25,653 nt of DNA, taken from Candidatus Falkowbacteria bacterium CG10_big_fil_rev_8_21_14_0_10_43_10. GTDB lineage: Bacteria > Patescibacteriota > Patescibacteriia > Patescibacteriales > XYC2-FULL-47-12. Every line of letters begins with the position of its first letter. Position 1 is the first letter of the stretch. Of the stretch, positions 1-7,626 are shown piece by piece. The position numbers were made by a program, and so were the translations under genes. The stretch is from assembly GCA_002773655.1 (NCBI GenBank), contig PFAR01000024.1, positions 1-25,653 of the forward strand, written 5' to 3'. The notes beneath the pieces were generated by a model that did no database searches, was not told the origin of the DNA, and saw only the letters and a list, made by a program, of their open reading frames with translations.

Positions 1-91
1 GAATACCCTGCGGTCTCTGCCGCAGGGATGAAGGGCTATCATCATTCTTGCCGCAGGGTTTAATACCCTGCGGTCAAGGTGCTGGATTTAT
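1..91. repeat. Right part of a long palindromic repeat (long form)
   Basis: GC-rich block in an AT-rich spacer. It holds four alternating copies of an 8-base module: CCCTGCGG at 6-13, its complement CCGCAGGG at 20-27, CCGCAGGG at 51-58 and CCCTGCGG at 66-73. The modules form two small hairpins. The block ends in GGTGCTGGAT (78-87), the outer arm of the same element seen complete at 22061-22103. Bases 1-39 are identical to the last 39 bases of the window, so this is the continuation of the element that starts at 25599. Between 92 and 214 I see only AT-rich spacer with a weak hairpin (CAACTAT/ATAGTTG at 141-158). Confidence 0.85.
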
Positions 92-214
92 TGCCTGATA
101 AATTTAGACATAAATAAATTATTATGTCACCATTAAAGTGCAACTATTTATATAGTTGGCTTATCGATCTTTTTTAAAATAAGAAACACAAAAAAACAAT
201 GAAAGGAAAAAGAC

Positions 215-1639
215 ATGGCACTTCCACGTATTATCCAGGGCGGCATGGGCGCCGGCGTATCTTCCTGGCGCCTTGCTCGAGCTGTATCTATGCTGGGCCA
301 TTTAGGTGTCGTGTCCGGCGTGGCCCTAGACACGATTCTTATTCGCCGTTTGCAGTTAGGCGATCTCGACGGCCATATCAAACGAGCATTAGATCATTTC
401 CCCAACCAGAATATTGCTCAAAGAATTTACGAGCAGTATTTTATCGCCGGCGGAAAATCTTATGCCGCTCCTTTTAAAAGAGCATCTCTATGGTCGCTCT
501 GCCCCAGTATGGAGCTTCAGCAATTAACTGTAGTTGCGAATTTTGTAGAGGCATGGCTCGCTAAAGAAGGACATAAGGGGATTGTCGGGATTAATTATTT
601 GGAAAAAATCCAATTGCCTAATTTGGCGTCTATCTACGGAGCGATGCTGGCAGGAGTGGATTACGTGCTAATGGGCGCAGGGATTCCCTGGGAAATTCCC
701 GGTATTTTGGATATATTTGTCAATCACGATAAATCCAGTCTGAAAGTCAATGTTGCGGGAGCCGATAAAGGCGACGATTTTTCAATGAGCTTCAATCCGC
801 GCGAGGTGATTGGAGAAATTTCAGATAAATTGAGGTGCCCATATTTTTTAGCGATTATTGCCTCTAATACACTGGCGCTTTCTCTGAAGAAAAAATCTAA
901 CGGGAAGGTAGACGGCTTTGTGATTGAGGGCCCTACGGCCGGCGGACACAATGCTCCGCCTCGCGGTGAAATGATTTTGTCTGAAAATGGCGAGCCCATC
1001 TATGGCGAGAAAGATGTTGTTGATTTGGAAAAAATCAAATCGTTGGGATTGCCGTTTTGGCTGGCGGGATCATACGCCAACCGGCTGGAAGAAGCGCTGA
1101 AGGAGGGAGCAGCCGGAATCCAAGTCGGAACACCCTTCGCTTTTTGTGAAGAATCAGGTCTTTCTCCCGATCTTAAACGCCGGGCCTTAGAGTTAATCCG
1201 CGCTGGTAAAGCCCGGGTTTACACTGATTCAAAAGCGTCTCCTACCGGGTTTCCATTTAAAGTCCTTTTACTGGGTGATACAATTTCAGATGAAGTTGTT
1301 TACAAACAGCGCTCTCGCATCTGCGATCTGGGTTATTTGCGGACTGTTTTTAAGCGCGAAGACGGCAGTGCGGGATACCGCTGCCCTTCGCAACCTGTAG
1401 ATGTTTTTCTTGCTAAATCCGGCAATCTTCAGGACGCGGGAGGGCACAAGTGCTTATGTAATGCTCTTTTATCCAATATTGGATTAGAGCAAATTCAAGC
1501 TATCGGATATAGAGAAAAACCGTTAATTACCTCCGGCGCGGATTTTTCTTTTGTGGCAGGGTTGCTGGCTGATCTTACTGACAACAACATTGAGTATACG
1601 GCAGCTGACGTCATAAAGCGCATAGAAAAATATTTCTAA
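215..1639 (+). CDS. Nitronate monooxygenase / 2-nitropropane dioxygenase family flavoprotein
   Basis: Predicted FMN-dependent TIM-barrel enzyme of the nitronate monooxygenase family, 474 residues; this long form is also related to the enoyl-reductase-like PfaD group, so the true substrate is not settled. The N-terminus opens with IIQGGMGAGVS, the usual family start that contacts FMN. A glycine-rich loop GPTAGGHNAP carries His245 at the place of the family's active-site histidine. Near residues 280-310 the stretch WLAGSYANRLEEAL and GAAGIQVGTPFAF is the phosphate-binding end of the barrel. The start is supported by an AGGA-type ribosome site about 8 bases upstream, one of the few in the window. 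It stands alone between a repeat and a terminator. Soluble cytoplasmic enzyme; family call firm, reaction inferred. Confidence 0.85.
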   Translation: MALPRIIQGGMGAGVSSWRLARAVSMLGHLGVVSGVALDTILIRRLQLGDLDGHIKRALDHFPNQNIAQRIYEQYFIAGGKSYAAPFKRASLWSLCPSMELQQLTVVANFVEAWLAKEGHKGIVGINYLEKIQLPNLASIYGAMLAGVDYVLMGAGIPWEIPGILDIFVNHDKSSLKVNVAGADKGDDFSMSFNPREVIGEISDKLRCPYFLAIIASNTLALSLKKKSNGKVDGFVIEGPTAGGHNAPPRGEMILSENGEPIYGEKDVVDLEKIKSLGLPFWLAGSYANRLEEALKEGAAGIQVGTPFAFCEESGLSPDLKRRALELIRAGKARVYTDSKASPTGFPFKVLLLGDTISDEVVYKQRSRICDLGYLRTVFKREDGSAGYRCPSQPVDVFLAKSGNLQDAGGHKCLCNALLSNIGLEQIQAIGYREKPLITSGADFSFVAGLLADLTDNNIEYTAADVIKRIEKYF

Positions 1640-1668
1640 TCAAGGGCTGATACCTCTTGATTTTTTTT
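1638..1668 (+). terminator. Rho-independent terminator of the flavoprotein gene
   Basis: The stem AATCAAG pairs with CTTGATT, with two further G:C pairs next to a bulged T, and a run of eight T follows (1661-1668). It begins inside the stop codon of the preceding gene, and a promoter for the next gene follows directly, so it separates two transcription units. Confidence 0.8.
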
Positions 1669-1681
1669 ATTTATATTCATC

Positions 1682-1710
1682 TTGAGCAAACTTTAATAAT
1701 CTGTTATATT
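1682..1710 (+). promoter_or_regulatory. Sigma70-type promoter of holB, predicted leaderless start
   Basis: TTGAGC (1682-1687) and TATATT (1705-1710) are separated by exactly 17 bases. The -10 box ends six bases before the ATG at 1717, so transcription should begin at or next to the start codon. No Shine-Dalgarno sequence is present. Confidence 0.65.
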
Positions 1711-1716
1711 ATATCC

Positions 1717-2754
1717 ATGAGTAGCGGGACAAAATTTAACTTTGACTGGCCGTTTTTCGGCAATAAGCACATTATTGATTTTTTGCAGGCCAGCATCCAT
1801 AATAATAAGTTAGCGCATTTTTATATTTTTACCGGCGCCCAGGATTTAGGGAAGGGCACACTGGCCAATTTTTTCGCCTCGTCCCTGTTATGCCGCAATT
1901 TTTCTGACGGCAAAGGCCCGCTGCCCTGCGGCGAATGCCCCAGTTGCCGCCACGCGGCCAAGGGAACGCACAGCGATGTTACTTTCCTTAAGCGCCCCGA
2001 AGATAAAAAAAACATCTCCATTGACCAGATACGCGATTTTATTAAGATGATGAATTTAGGGTCATTTTCCGGATTTTACAAAATCGGGATTATTAAAGAA
2101 GGGGAAAATTTAAGCATCGAGGCGGCCAACGCTTTGCTTAAAACACTGGAAGAGCCAAAGCCGGGAGTGGTAATTATACTGCATACTTCAATGCTTGAGT
2201 GGCTGCCGGGCACTATCGCCTCCCGCGGGCAGATCTTGCATTTCCGGCCGGTTGCCAGAGAGCGCATTTATGATTATTTAATAAGCCAGCACAAGGTTTC
2301 GCGCGATTTTGCCCTGGATCTATCGAGTCTAGCCAAGGGACGGCCGGCGCTCGCTGCCAAACTTTTTTATGATAAAGATTTTTTTGATTTTCATAAAAAG
2401 ACTATAAAATATTTTATCCAGGGCATACAATCCGGCCTTAATGAAAAGTTCAGCCTGGCGGAAGAACTGCTAAACAGCGCTTTGGCGGGAGATAAGGAAA
2501 CAAAGCAGGGCGCGAGGGAAATAGCCGGCGATATCCTCGAAATATGGCAGACCGTTGTCCGTGACTTAATCCTTCTGCAATTTAATTTAGAAGAGCTGAT
2601 TATAAACAGGCTGGCTATGCCGGAGTTAAAAAAAATAAATTTTTCCCTTAACCGGCTGAGAGAAATAAGCGAGAAGATAAAGCAGGGACGGGAGTATTTG
2701 GCGGCGAATGTAAGCCCTAAATTAGTATTGGAGAATGTCAATTTACAAATTTAA
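1717..2754 (+). CDS. holB: DNA polymerase III clamp-loader subunit delta' (gamma/tau-related)
   Basis: AAA+ clamp-loader subunit, 345 residues, that helps load the sliding clamp during replication. A degenerate P-loop GAQDLGKGT (residues 40-48) has Gly where Ser/Thr is normal, as often in delta', which does not hydrolyse ATP. A zinc module uses Cys59, Cys71, Cys74 and Cys77. NALLKTLEEP (138-147) is the hallmark clamp-loader motif. The arginine-finger SRC motif reads SRG (169-171), so the Cys is replaced while the Arg is kept. An in-frame upstream extension from 1657 exists, but the promoter -10 box lies inside it and the homologous region starts near 1717, so I chose that ATG. The next gene follows after 15 bases, probably in one operon. 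Confidence 0.85.
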   Translation: MSSGTKFNFDWPFFGNKHIIDFLQASIHNNKLAHFYIFTGAQDLGKGTLANFFASSLLCRNFSDGKGPLPCGECPSCRHAAKGTHSDVTFLKRPEDKKNISIDQIRDFIKMMNLGSFSGFYKIGIIKEGENLSIEAANALLKTLEEPKPGVVIILHTSMLEWLPGTIASRGQILHFRPVARERIYDYLISQHKVSRDFALDLSSLAKGRPALAAKLFYDKDFFDFHKKTIKYFIQGIQSGLNEKFSLAEELLNSALAGDKETKQGAREIAGDILEIWQTVVRDLILLQFNLEELIINRLAMPELKKINFSLNRLREISEKIKQGREYLAANVSPKLVLENVNLQI

Positions 2755-2769
2755 TAATATATTAAAACT

Positions 2770-3861
2770 ATGAAAAAAATTAGAATATTAATATTATTAT
2801 TAGCCGCTTTATTATTTACCTCCGCCTGCGCTATTACCTTCCAGACCTCCGGCGACAGCAAATCCGCCATAGACGGGGGAGTTTATAAAACTTTAAATAA
2901 AGGCGGAAATTGGACGCAAGAGACGTTAGTTGCCAATATTACCGGAGAGCCGTATACTTTCCACAAGGATAATATTATTTCGCTGGCGCTGGATCCGCAG
3001 GATAATAAGGCCGTTTACGCCGGGACCGACAGCCAGGGGATGCTCTATTCCTATGACGGAGGAGACAGCTGGACAATGGCCAAGGAGCTTGGCAAGCGGT
3101 CGATTAAAGATATCGCCGTAAGCTCGGATGATAAATGCACCATCTATATCGCCAGCGACAATAAGATATTCAAATCAGAAGACTGCAGCCGCAGTTGGGA
3201 GAATATTTATTATGACAATGAAACCGGCGTTAGAATTAATTCTTTGGCGGTTGATCCTAAAAACGCGAAGATAATTTACGCCGGCACCTCGCGGGGGGAG
3301 ATAATTATCAGCTCCGACAGCGGCAGGTCATGGGCGGCGCTTAAGCGCTTCAGCGAGGAGAAGAGCAAACTCTCAGTCATTAAAGTTATTATTGACAGCC
3401 GCAATCCTGATAATATTTGGGCAGGCACCGACGTTAACGGAGTGTATAAATCCGGCGATAAAGGAAAAAGCTGGAAGAGTTTTGAAGAGGAGTTCATGGA
3501 GATTAATACTAAAAACAGCTTGCAGGTCAGCGATATAGCCTTAGCGCAAAATAACGGCCAAACAGTCATCGTCGCGACCAAGGCCGGATTGTTGCGCACT
3601 TACGACGCCGGCGGCCATTGGCACGCGATAGAATTAATACCTCCGTCTGATAAAACCGCCATTAACGCGGTGGAAATTCATCCGATTGATTCCAATTTGA
3701 TTTATTACACGACCAATACTTCTTTTGTCTGGAGTGATGACGGAGGCAAGGCCTGGACCTCAAAGAAACTTCCCGGCAGCCGGGCCGGAGTTGTTTTGAA
3801 GTTAGACCCGGGAAATCCGGGCGTGGTTTATCTGGGAGTGAAGACGGTGGTGAAGAAGTAA
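2770..3861 (+). CDS. Predicted lipoprotein with seven Asp-box (BNR/Ycf48-like) beta-propeller repeats
   Basis: Secreted protein of 363 residues. A basic start, a hydrophobic stretch and a lipobox-like FTSAC (Cys20) indicate a lipoprotein signal peptide. The rest is a run of Asp-box-like turns of the type S-x-D-x-G-x-x-W: LNKGGNW, SYDGGDSW, SEDCSRSW, SSDSGRSW, SGDKGKSW, TYDAGGHW and SDDGGKAW. Between them come strands with the pattern D-P-x-N/D-x-x-x-(V/I)-(I/Y)-Y-A-G-T. Seven units fit a seven-bladed propeller of the Ycf48 / sortilin / sialidase-repeat superfamily. No sialidase catalytic set is apparent, so a binding or assembly role on the cell surface is more likely than hydrolysis. It lies just behind holB. 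Fold confident, function unknown. Confidence 0.75.
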   Translation: MKKIRILILLLAALLFTSACAITFQTSGDSKSAIDGGVYKTLNKGGNWTQETLVANITGEPYTFHKDNIISLALDPQDNKAVYAGTDSQGMLYSYDGGDSWTMAKELGKRSIKDIAVSSDDKCTIYIASDNKIFKSEDCSRSWENIYYDNETGVRINSLAVDPKNAKIIYAGTSRGEIIISSDSGRSWAALKRFSEEKSKLSVIKVIIDSRNPDNIWAGTDVNGVYKSGDKGKSWKSFEEEFMEINTKNSLQVSDIALAQNNGQTVIVATKAGLLRTYDAGGHWHAIELIPPSDKTAINAVEIHPIDSNLIYYTTNTSFVWSDDGGKAWTSKKLPGSRAGVVLKLDPGNPGVVYLGVKTVVKK

Positions 3862-3989
3862 TAGTATGGGATATTATCAAAAAAAGAAAATTTGAATCAA
3901 TTACCTTTTGAAATTAATAAGACTATCAAACGAGTGAAAGATGATAAAAATAAATATAAATAAACTAATAAATTAATAAACTAATAAAT

Positions 3990-4544
3990 ATGAATATTTA
4001 CATTAAAAAACATAAAGGAGAGTTAGATCAAGTAATAGAATTTTTTAAAAAAGAAATCGCCAGCATCCGCACCGGACGAGCTAACCCGGCGATGCTGGAT
4101 CCGGTACAGGTAGAATCTTATGGCGCCAAAGTTCCCCTGCAGCAGGTAGGCAACATCAGCGTGGTGGACGCGCATTGCCTAATTATAATGCCGTGGGATA
4201 AAAATAACTTGAAAGAGGTGGAAAAAGGAATCGCCGAGGCGGACTTAGGAGTCAGCGCGGTTAACGAGGGAGATAAAATAAGGATAACTATTCCCCAGCC
4301 CACCGAAGAAGACCGCCTTAACCGCGTCAAGAAGCTTAATGAAAAATTAGAGCAGTCCAAGATTGCCATTCGCCAGGTTAGAGATAAAATAAAGGAAGAT
4401 ATTGAAGAAGCGGACGAGAGCAAGGAAATTTCCGAAGATGATAAATTCAGGTTTTTAAAGGAGATGGAAGAAGAAATAAAAAAGCGCAATGAAGAATTGC
4501 AAAAAATAAGAGACGCCAAAGAGAAGGAGATAATGACCATTTAG
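3990..4544 (+). CDS. frr: Ribosome recycling factor
   Basis: Splits post-termination ribosomes together with EF-G. The 184-residue length is standard for the family. Clear family blocks are IRTGRANPAMLD near residue 26, VESYGAKVPLQQVGNISV near 42 and ITIPQPTEEDR near 93, followed by the long Lys/Glu-rich helices of the three-helix bundle up to the C-terminus. The ATG follows an AT-rich leader built of short repeats of CTAATAAAT and has no Shine-Dalgarno sequence. In many bacteria frr is followed by uppS, cdsA and rseP; here rseP comes next directly, separated only by an 80-base palindromic repeat. Confidence 0.97.
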   Translation: MNIYIKKHKGELDQVIEFFKKEIASIRTGRANPAMLDPVQVESYGAKVPLQQVGNISVVDAHCLIIMPWDKNNLKEVEKGIAEADLGVSAVNEGDKIRITIPQPTEEDRLNRVKKLNEKLEQSKIAIRQVRDKIKEDIEEADESKEISEDDKFRFLKEMEEEIKKRNEELQKIRDAKEKEIMTI

Positions 4545-4550
4545 ATTTAA

Positions 4551-4630
4551 TGTCATTCCCGCGCAAGCGGGAATCCCGTCGTTAGTAACTGCCTCTTATC
4601 CACAAGATTCCCGCTTTCGCGGGAATGACA
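4551..4630. repeat. 80-bp REP-like inverted repeat (TGTCATTCCCGC family)
   Basis: The outer arms TGTCATTCCCGC (4551-4562) and GCGGGAATGACA (4619-4630) are perfect complements. Each arm also forms its own hairpin: ATTCCCGC-gcaa-GCGGGAAT at 4555-4574 and ATTCCCGC-tttc-GCGGGAAT at 4607-4626. It fills the frr-rseP spacer. The ATG at 4625, in frame with rseP, lies within its right arm. A related single palindrome is at 8780-8828. Confidence 0.9.
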
Positions 4631-4645
4631 TATTTAATATTTTTT

Positions 4646-5779
4646 ATGTTTACAACTATTATTATATTTATCATAATTCTTTCAATCCTGGTATTCGCCC
4701 ACGAACTGGGCCATTTTGTTACCGCCAAAAAATTCGGATTGATGCCGAAAGAATTCGGGTTTGGGTTTCCGCCGCGCCTAGGCGGAGCATATAAAAACCA
4801 GGACGGAAAATGGCGATGGAAGTGGGGGGGCGGTCCGGTCAGAGGGGCAACCAGCACAATTTATTCTCTTAACTGGCTGCCTTTGGGCGGTTTTGTTAAT
4901 ATCGGCGAAGAGGACGAGAACGTCGGAGATGACCCAAAACATTTTAAAAACCAGAAGCCCTGGAAGCGGGGAGTAATACTTACTGCCGGGGTTTTCATGA
5001 ATTTAGTTTTAGCCGCTATTTTTTTCGCTGTCGGATTCATGGTCGGTTTGCCGCAGACGCTGGATGATATTGGCGCCGGCGCCCGCGTTGAAGACCAAAA
5101 TATCCAGATAATGCAGGTTTTGCCTGATTCTCCGGCGGCCAAAGCGGGTTTAAAGATAGGCGATATAATATTTTCCGTTGCCGGCCGGGAATTTAAGACC
5201 CATGGCCAGCTGAGCGAATTTACCGCTGCCCAATCCGGTCAGAATCTTGAGTATATTATAAAAAGGGGGGAAGATACGCTGAACTTAACGATTACCCCGG
5301 AGCCGATTTCCTTAAACAGCGATATACCCGGAATAGGCGTTTCCGTGGCGGAAACCGGCTTGGTCAGCTATTCCTGGTATCGGGCGATTTGGGAAGGGAT
5401 TAAAACCACCGTGTTTTTAAGCTGGTATATTATAGCCGCTTTTGCCGCGTTGCTAAAAAATTTATTTATGGGCCAGGGAGCGGCCGCGGATATAGCCGGC
5501 CCGATCGGCATCGCCGTCATTACCGGCCAGGTGGCGCAGCTGGGCTTTGTTTATATCCTGCAGTTCGCCGCAATTCTCTCTATTAATCTGGCTATAATTA
5601 ATTATTTTCCTTTCCCGGCTCTGGACGGCGGGCGGGTATTGTTTTTAATCATTGAAAAATTACGCGGCCGGCCCGTGCCGGAAAGAATTGAAAACATTTT
5701 GCACAACGTCGGCTTTACTTTATTGATGCTGTTGGTATTGTTAGTCACTTTTAGAGATGTGTTTAAGCTAATAAAATAA
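4646..5779 (+). CDS. rseP: RIP metalloprotease RseP (site-2 protease, PDZ domain)
   Basis: Zinc protease that cuts transmembrane helices of anti-sigma factors or leftover signal peptides. 377 residues from the chosen ATG. The first membrane helix carries HELGH (His19, Glu20, His23), the zinc site. A PDZ domain spans about residues 155-222 (LPDSPAAKAGLKIGDII). The late membrane helix has NYFPFPALDGG with Asp327 as third zinc ligand. A Gly/Trp-rich stretch (residues about 48-64) follows the first helix. An ATG 21 bases upstream lies within the palindromic repeat and was rejected as start because the extension is repeat-derived and the hydrophobic helix begins naturally at 4646. No anti-sigma factor or sigma factor gene is nearby. 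Confidence 0.93.
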   Translation: MFTTIIIFIIILSILVFAHELGHFVTAKKFGLMPKEFGFGFPPRLGGAYKNQDGKWRWKWGGGPVRGATSTIYSLNWLPLGGFVNIGEEDENVGDDPKHFKNQKPWKRGVILTAGVFMNLVLAAIFFAVGFMVGLPQTLDDIGAGARVEDQNIQIMQVLPDSPAAKAGLKIGDIIFSVAGREFKTHGQLSEFTAAQSGQNLEYIIKRGEDTLNLTITPEPISLNSDIPGIGVSVAETGLVSYSWYRAIWEGIKTTVFLSWYIIAAFAALLKNLFMGQGAAADIAGPIGIAVITGQVAQLGFVYILQFAAILSINLAIINYFPFPALDGGRVLFLIIEKLRGRPVPERIENILHNVGFTLLMLLVLLVTFRDVFKLIK

Positions 5780-5782
5780 TTC

Positions 5783-5870
5783 ACTACAAATTACAAATAT
5801 TATACAAATATACAAATAAATAATGAATTAATCCAATTTGTATATTTGTATAATATTTGTAATTTGTAGT
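5783..5870. repeat. 35-bp perfect inverted repeat, AT-rich giant hairpin
   Basis: Bases 5783-5817 and 5836-5870 are perfect reverse complements (35 pairs) around an 18-base loop. The arms carry the motif ACAAATATACAAAT. The hairpin fills the whole rseP-murJ spacer and ends five bases before the murJ ATG. Parts of the same sequence recur at 21980-22039 and 24840-24858. It could end transcription in both directions, block the murJ start, or be a small mobile palindrome. Confidence 0.92.
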
Positions 5871-5875
5871 TATTG

Positions 5876-7525
5876 ATGATTAAATTGTTAAACTCAAAAA
5901 TTAATTCCATCACTTCGGCGGCGATAATAGTCGCGGCGGCATCGGTAGCCAGCCGCCTTTTAGGTATTTTCCGGGATAGGATACTGGCTGGCGAGTTCGG
6001 CGCCGGCGATGTGCTGGATATATATTACGCCGCCTTTCGCGTTCCCGACCTGGTTTTTAATTTATTGGTGCTGGGCGCGCTGTCCGCCGGCTTTATTCCC
6101 ATATTCACCGGTTTGTGCGAAAGGAAGACCATCTTTAAATTTCTATGGAGGGGAAAGGAAAAATGTTCGCCGGAAGCGTGGTATGTCGCCAATTCAATAG
6201 TTAATCTGCTGGGCATCGCCTTAATCGTTCTTAGCGGAGTTTTAATGATTTTTACGCCCTGGCTGATGAAGTTAATCACGCCGGGATTTGAGGGGGAAAA
6301 GCTGGCCATGACCGTTGCTATGACCCGCGTTATGTTTTTGTCGCCCGTATTTTTAGGCTTAAGTTCGGTCATGGGCGGCGTCTTGCAGTCTTTTAAAAGA
6401 TTTTTTGTTTATTCCCTGGCGCCGATAATGTATAATATCGGAATTATTATTGGCATCTTGTATTTTGTGCCGGTTTGGGGGGTGTACGGGCTGGCATACG
6501 GCGTGGTGTTCGGCGCTTTGTTGCATTTTTTAATCCAGGTGCCTGCCGCCTTTCATCTCGGCTATCGCTGGCAGCCGATAATGAGCTTAAGAAATAAAAA
6601 TGTCCGCGATATTATGATCATGATGGTGCCGCGCACTTTGAGCTTGGCGGTCGGGCAGATTAATTTGGTAATAATCACGATAATCGCCTCCACCTTGGCC
6701 GTCGGCAGCCTGGCCATATTCAACCTGGCCAACAATCTGCAGTCGTTTCCGATAGGCATCTTCGGCATCTCTTTCGCCGTGGCCGCTTTTCCCACTTTGT
6801 CATCTTTAGTGGACAGCCAGCAGGCATTGATTAAAAATTTTTCCAAAGTCTTGCGCCAAATTATATTTTTTATCCTGCCGGCCACGGTTTTTATCTTGAC
6901 CTTGCGCGCGCAGATTATTCGTATTATCTTGGGAAGCGGGCATTTTGGCTGGGAAGATACTATCTTAACCATGGATACGCTCACTTTTTTCTCTTTAAGC
7001 TTGTTTGCCCAAGCCACCATTCCCTTATTGGTCCGGATATTTTATGTGCGCAAGAACAGCAAGACGCCTTTTGTGGTCGGTTTGATTTCCGCCGCCGCTA
7101 ACGTTTTTTTAAGTTTTTGGCTGGCGCAGAAGATGGGCGTGGCCGGCTTGGCCCTGGCGTTTTCCATTGCCAGCATCATCAACTTCGCTTTGCTGTGGCT
7201 GATTCTTAAAGTTGAGCTCGGCGATCTGGACGAGGTGGCGATTTTGTACTCCACCTTAAAAATTTCACTGGCCAGCGTCGGCGCCGGCCTGGCGGTGCAG
7301 GCGATGAAATTAATTATCGGTAATTCCAGCATTATTAACATGCATAAATTTTGGGGCGTATTCACCCAGGCTTTCATCGCCGGAATTTTCGGCCTGCTGA
7401 TTTTTATTTTAATCTGCTGGGTGCTGCGCTCCGAAGAGCTGTATAATTTTGTCCGCAGCGTTCGCGTAAAATCCAAGCGGGAAAAGCTGGAGACGGAAGA
7501 CAGGGGAGAGGCGCGGGGAATCTAG
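5876..7525 (+). CDS. murJ: Lipid II flippase MurJ (MviN family)
   Basis: Polytopic membrane protein of 549 residues that moves the peptidoglycan precursor lipid II across the cytoplasmic membrane. The N-terminus has the family signature ASVASRLLGIFRDRILA with the conserved R-D-x-x-L-A motif, then YYAAFRVPDLVFNLL and GALSAGFIPIF. About 14 hydrophobic helices follow, with conserved pieces such as LPIFNLANNLQ-like AIFNLANNLQSFPIGIFGIS and LTFFSLSLFAQATIPLLVRIFY. The C-terminal tail is charged and cytoplasmic. A TTG codon three bases upstream is in frame; I chose the ATG at 5876. It sits directly behind the large hairpin, with no Shine-Dalgarno sequence. The envelope genes rseP and murJ probably share an operon, unless the hairpin ends the transcript. 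Confidence 0.95.
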   Translation: MIKLLNSKINSITSAAIIVAAASVASRLLGIFRDRILAGEFGAGDVLDIYYAAFRVPDLVFNLLVLGALSAGFIPIFTGLCERKTIFKFLWRGKEKCSPEAWYVANSIVNLLGIALIVLSGVLMIFTPWLMKLITPGFEGEKLAMTVAMTRVMFLSPVFLGLSSVMGGVLQSFKRFFVYSLAPIMYNIGIIIGILYFVPVWGVYGLAYGVVFGALLHFLIQVPAAFHLGYRWQPIMSLRNKNVRDIMIMMVPRTLSLAVGQINLVIITIIASTLAVGSLAIFNLANNLQSFPIGIFGISFAVAAFPTLSSLVDSQQALIKNFSKVLRQIIFFILPATVFILTLRAQIIRIILGSGHFGWEDTILTMDTLTFFSLSLFAQATIPLLVRIFYVRKNSKTPFVVGLISAAANVFLSFWLAQKMGVAGLALAFSIASIINFALLWLILKVELGDLDEVAILYSTLKISLASVGAGLAVQAMKLIIGNSSIINMHKFWGVFTQAFIAGIFGLLIFILICWVLRSEELYNFVRSVRVKSKREKLETEDRGEARGI

Positions 7526-7588
7526 AATGACAAAGCACGAAATAAGAAAGGCCGGTGAAACAGAAAAAAATTAATTAAAGCGCAGTGC

Positions 7589-7621
7589 TGCGATTTACCG
7601 TATTTAATCGCAAAATTTTTT
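7589..7621 (+). terminator. Possible rho-independent terminator after murJ
   Basis: TGCGATT (7589-7595) pairs with AATCGCA (7606-7612) around a 10-base loop, followed by AAA and a run of seven T (7615-7621). It ends five bases before the ATG of the next gene, so it could also act as an attenuator for that gene. The stem is short, so this is tentative. Confidence 0.4.
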
Positions 7622-7626
7622 TATTT

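Noticed and set aside
1..91. CRISPR array from repeated CCCTGCGG units
   Set aside because: The units are alternating inverted 8-base modules with no equal spacers; they form hairpins, not direct repeats with unique spacers.
1657..1716. Upstream extension of holB by 20 residues
   Set aside because: It contains the promoter of the gene and follows the terminator's T run directly; the residues are a hydrophobic stretch foreign to clamp loaders.
3865..3960. Short open stretch (NLNQLPFEINKTIKRVKDDK) between the propeller gene and frr
   Set aside because: No ATG or GTG start in a usable place and composition follows the AT-rich spacer; could be a fragment but cannot be supported.
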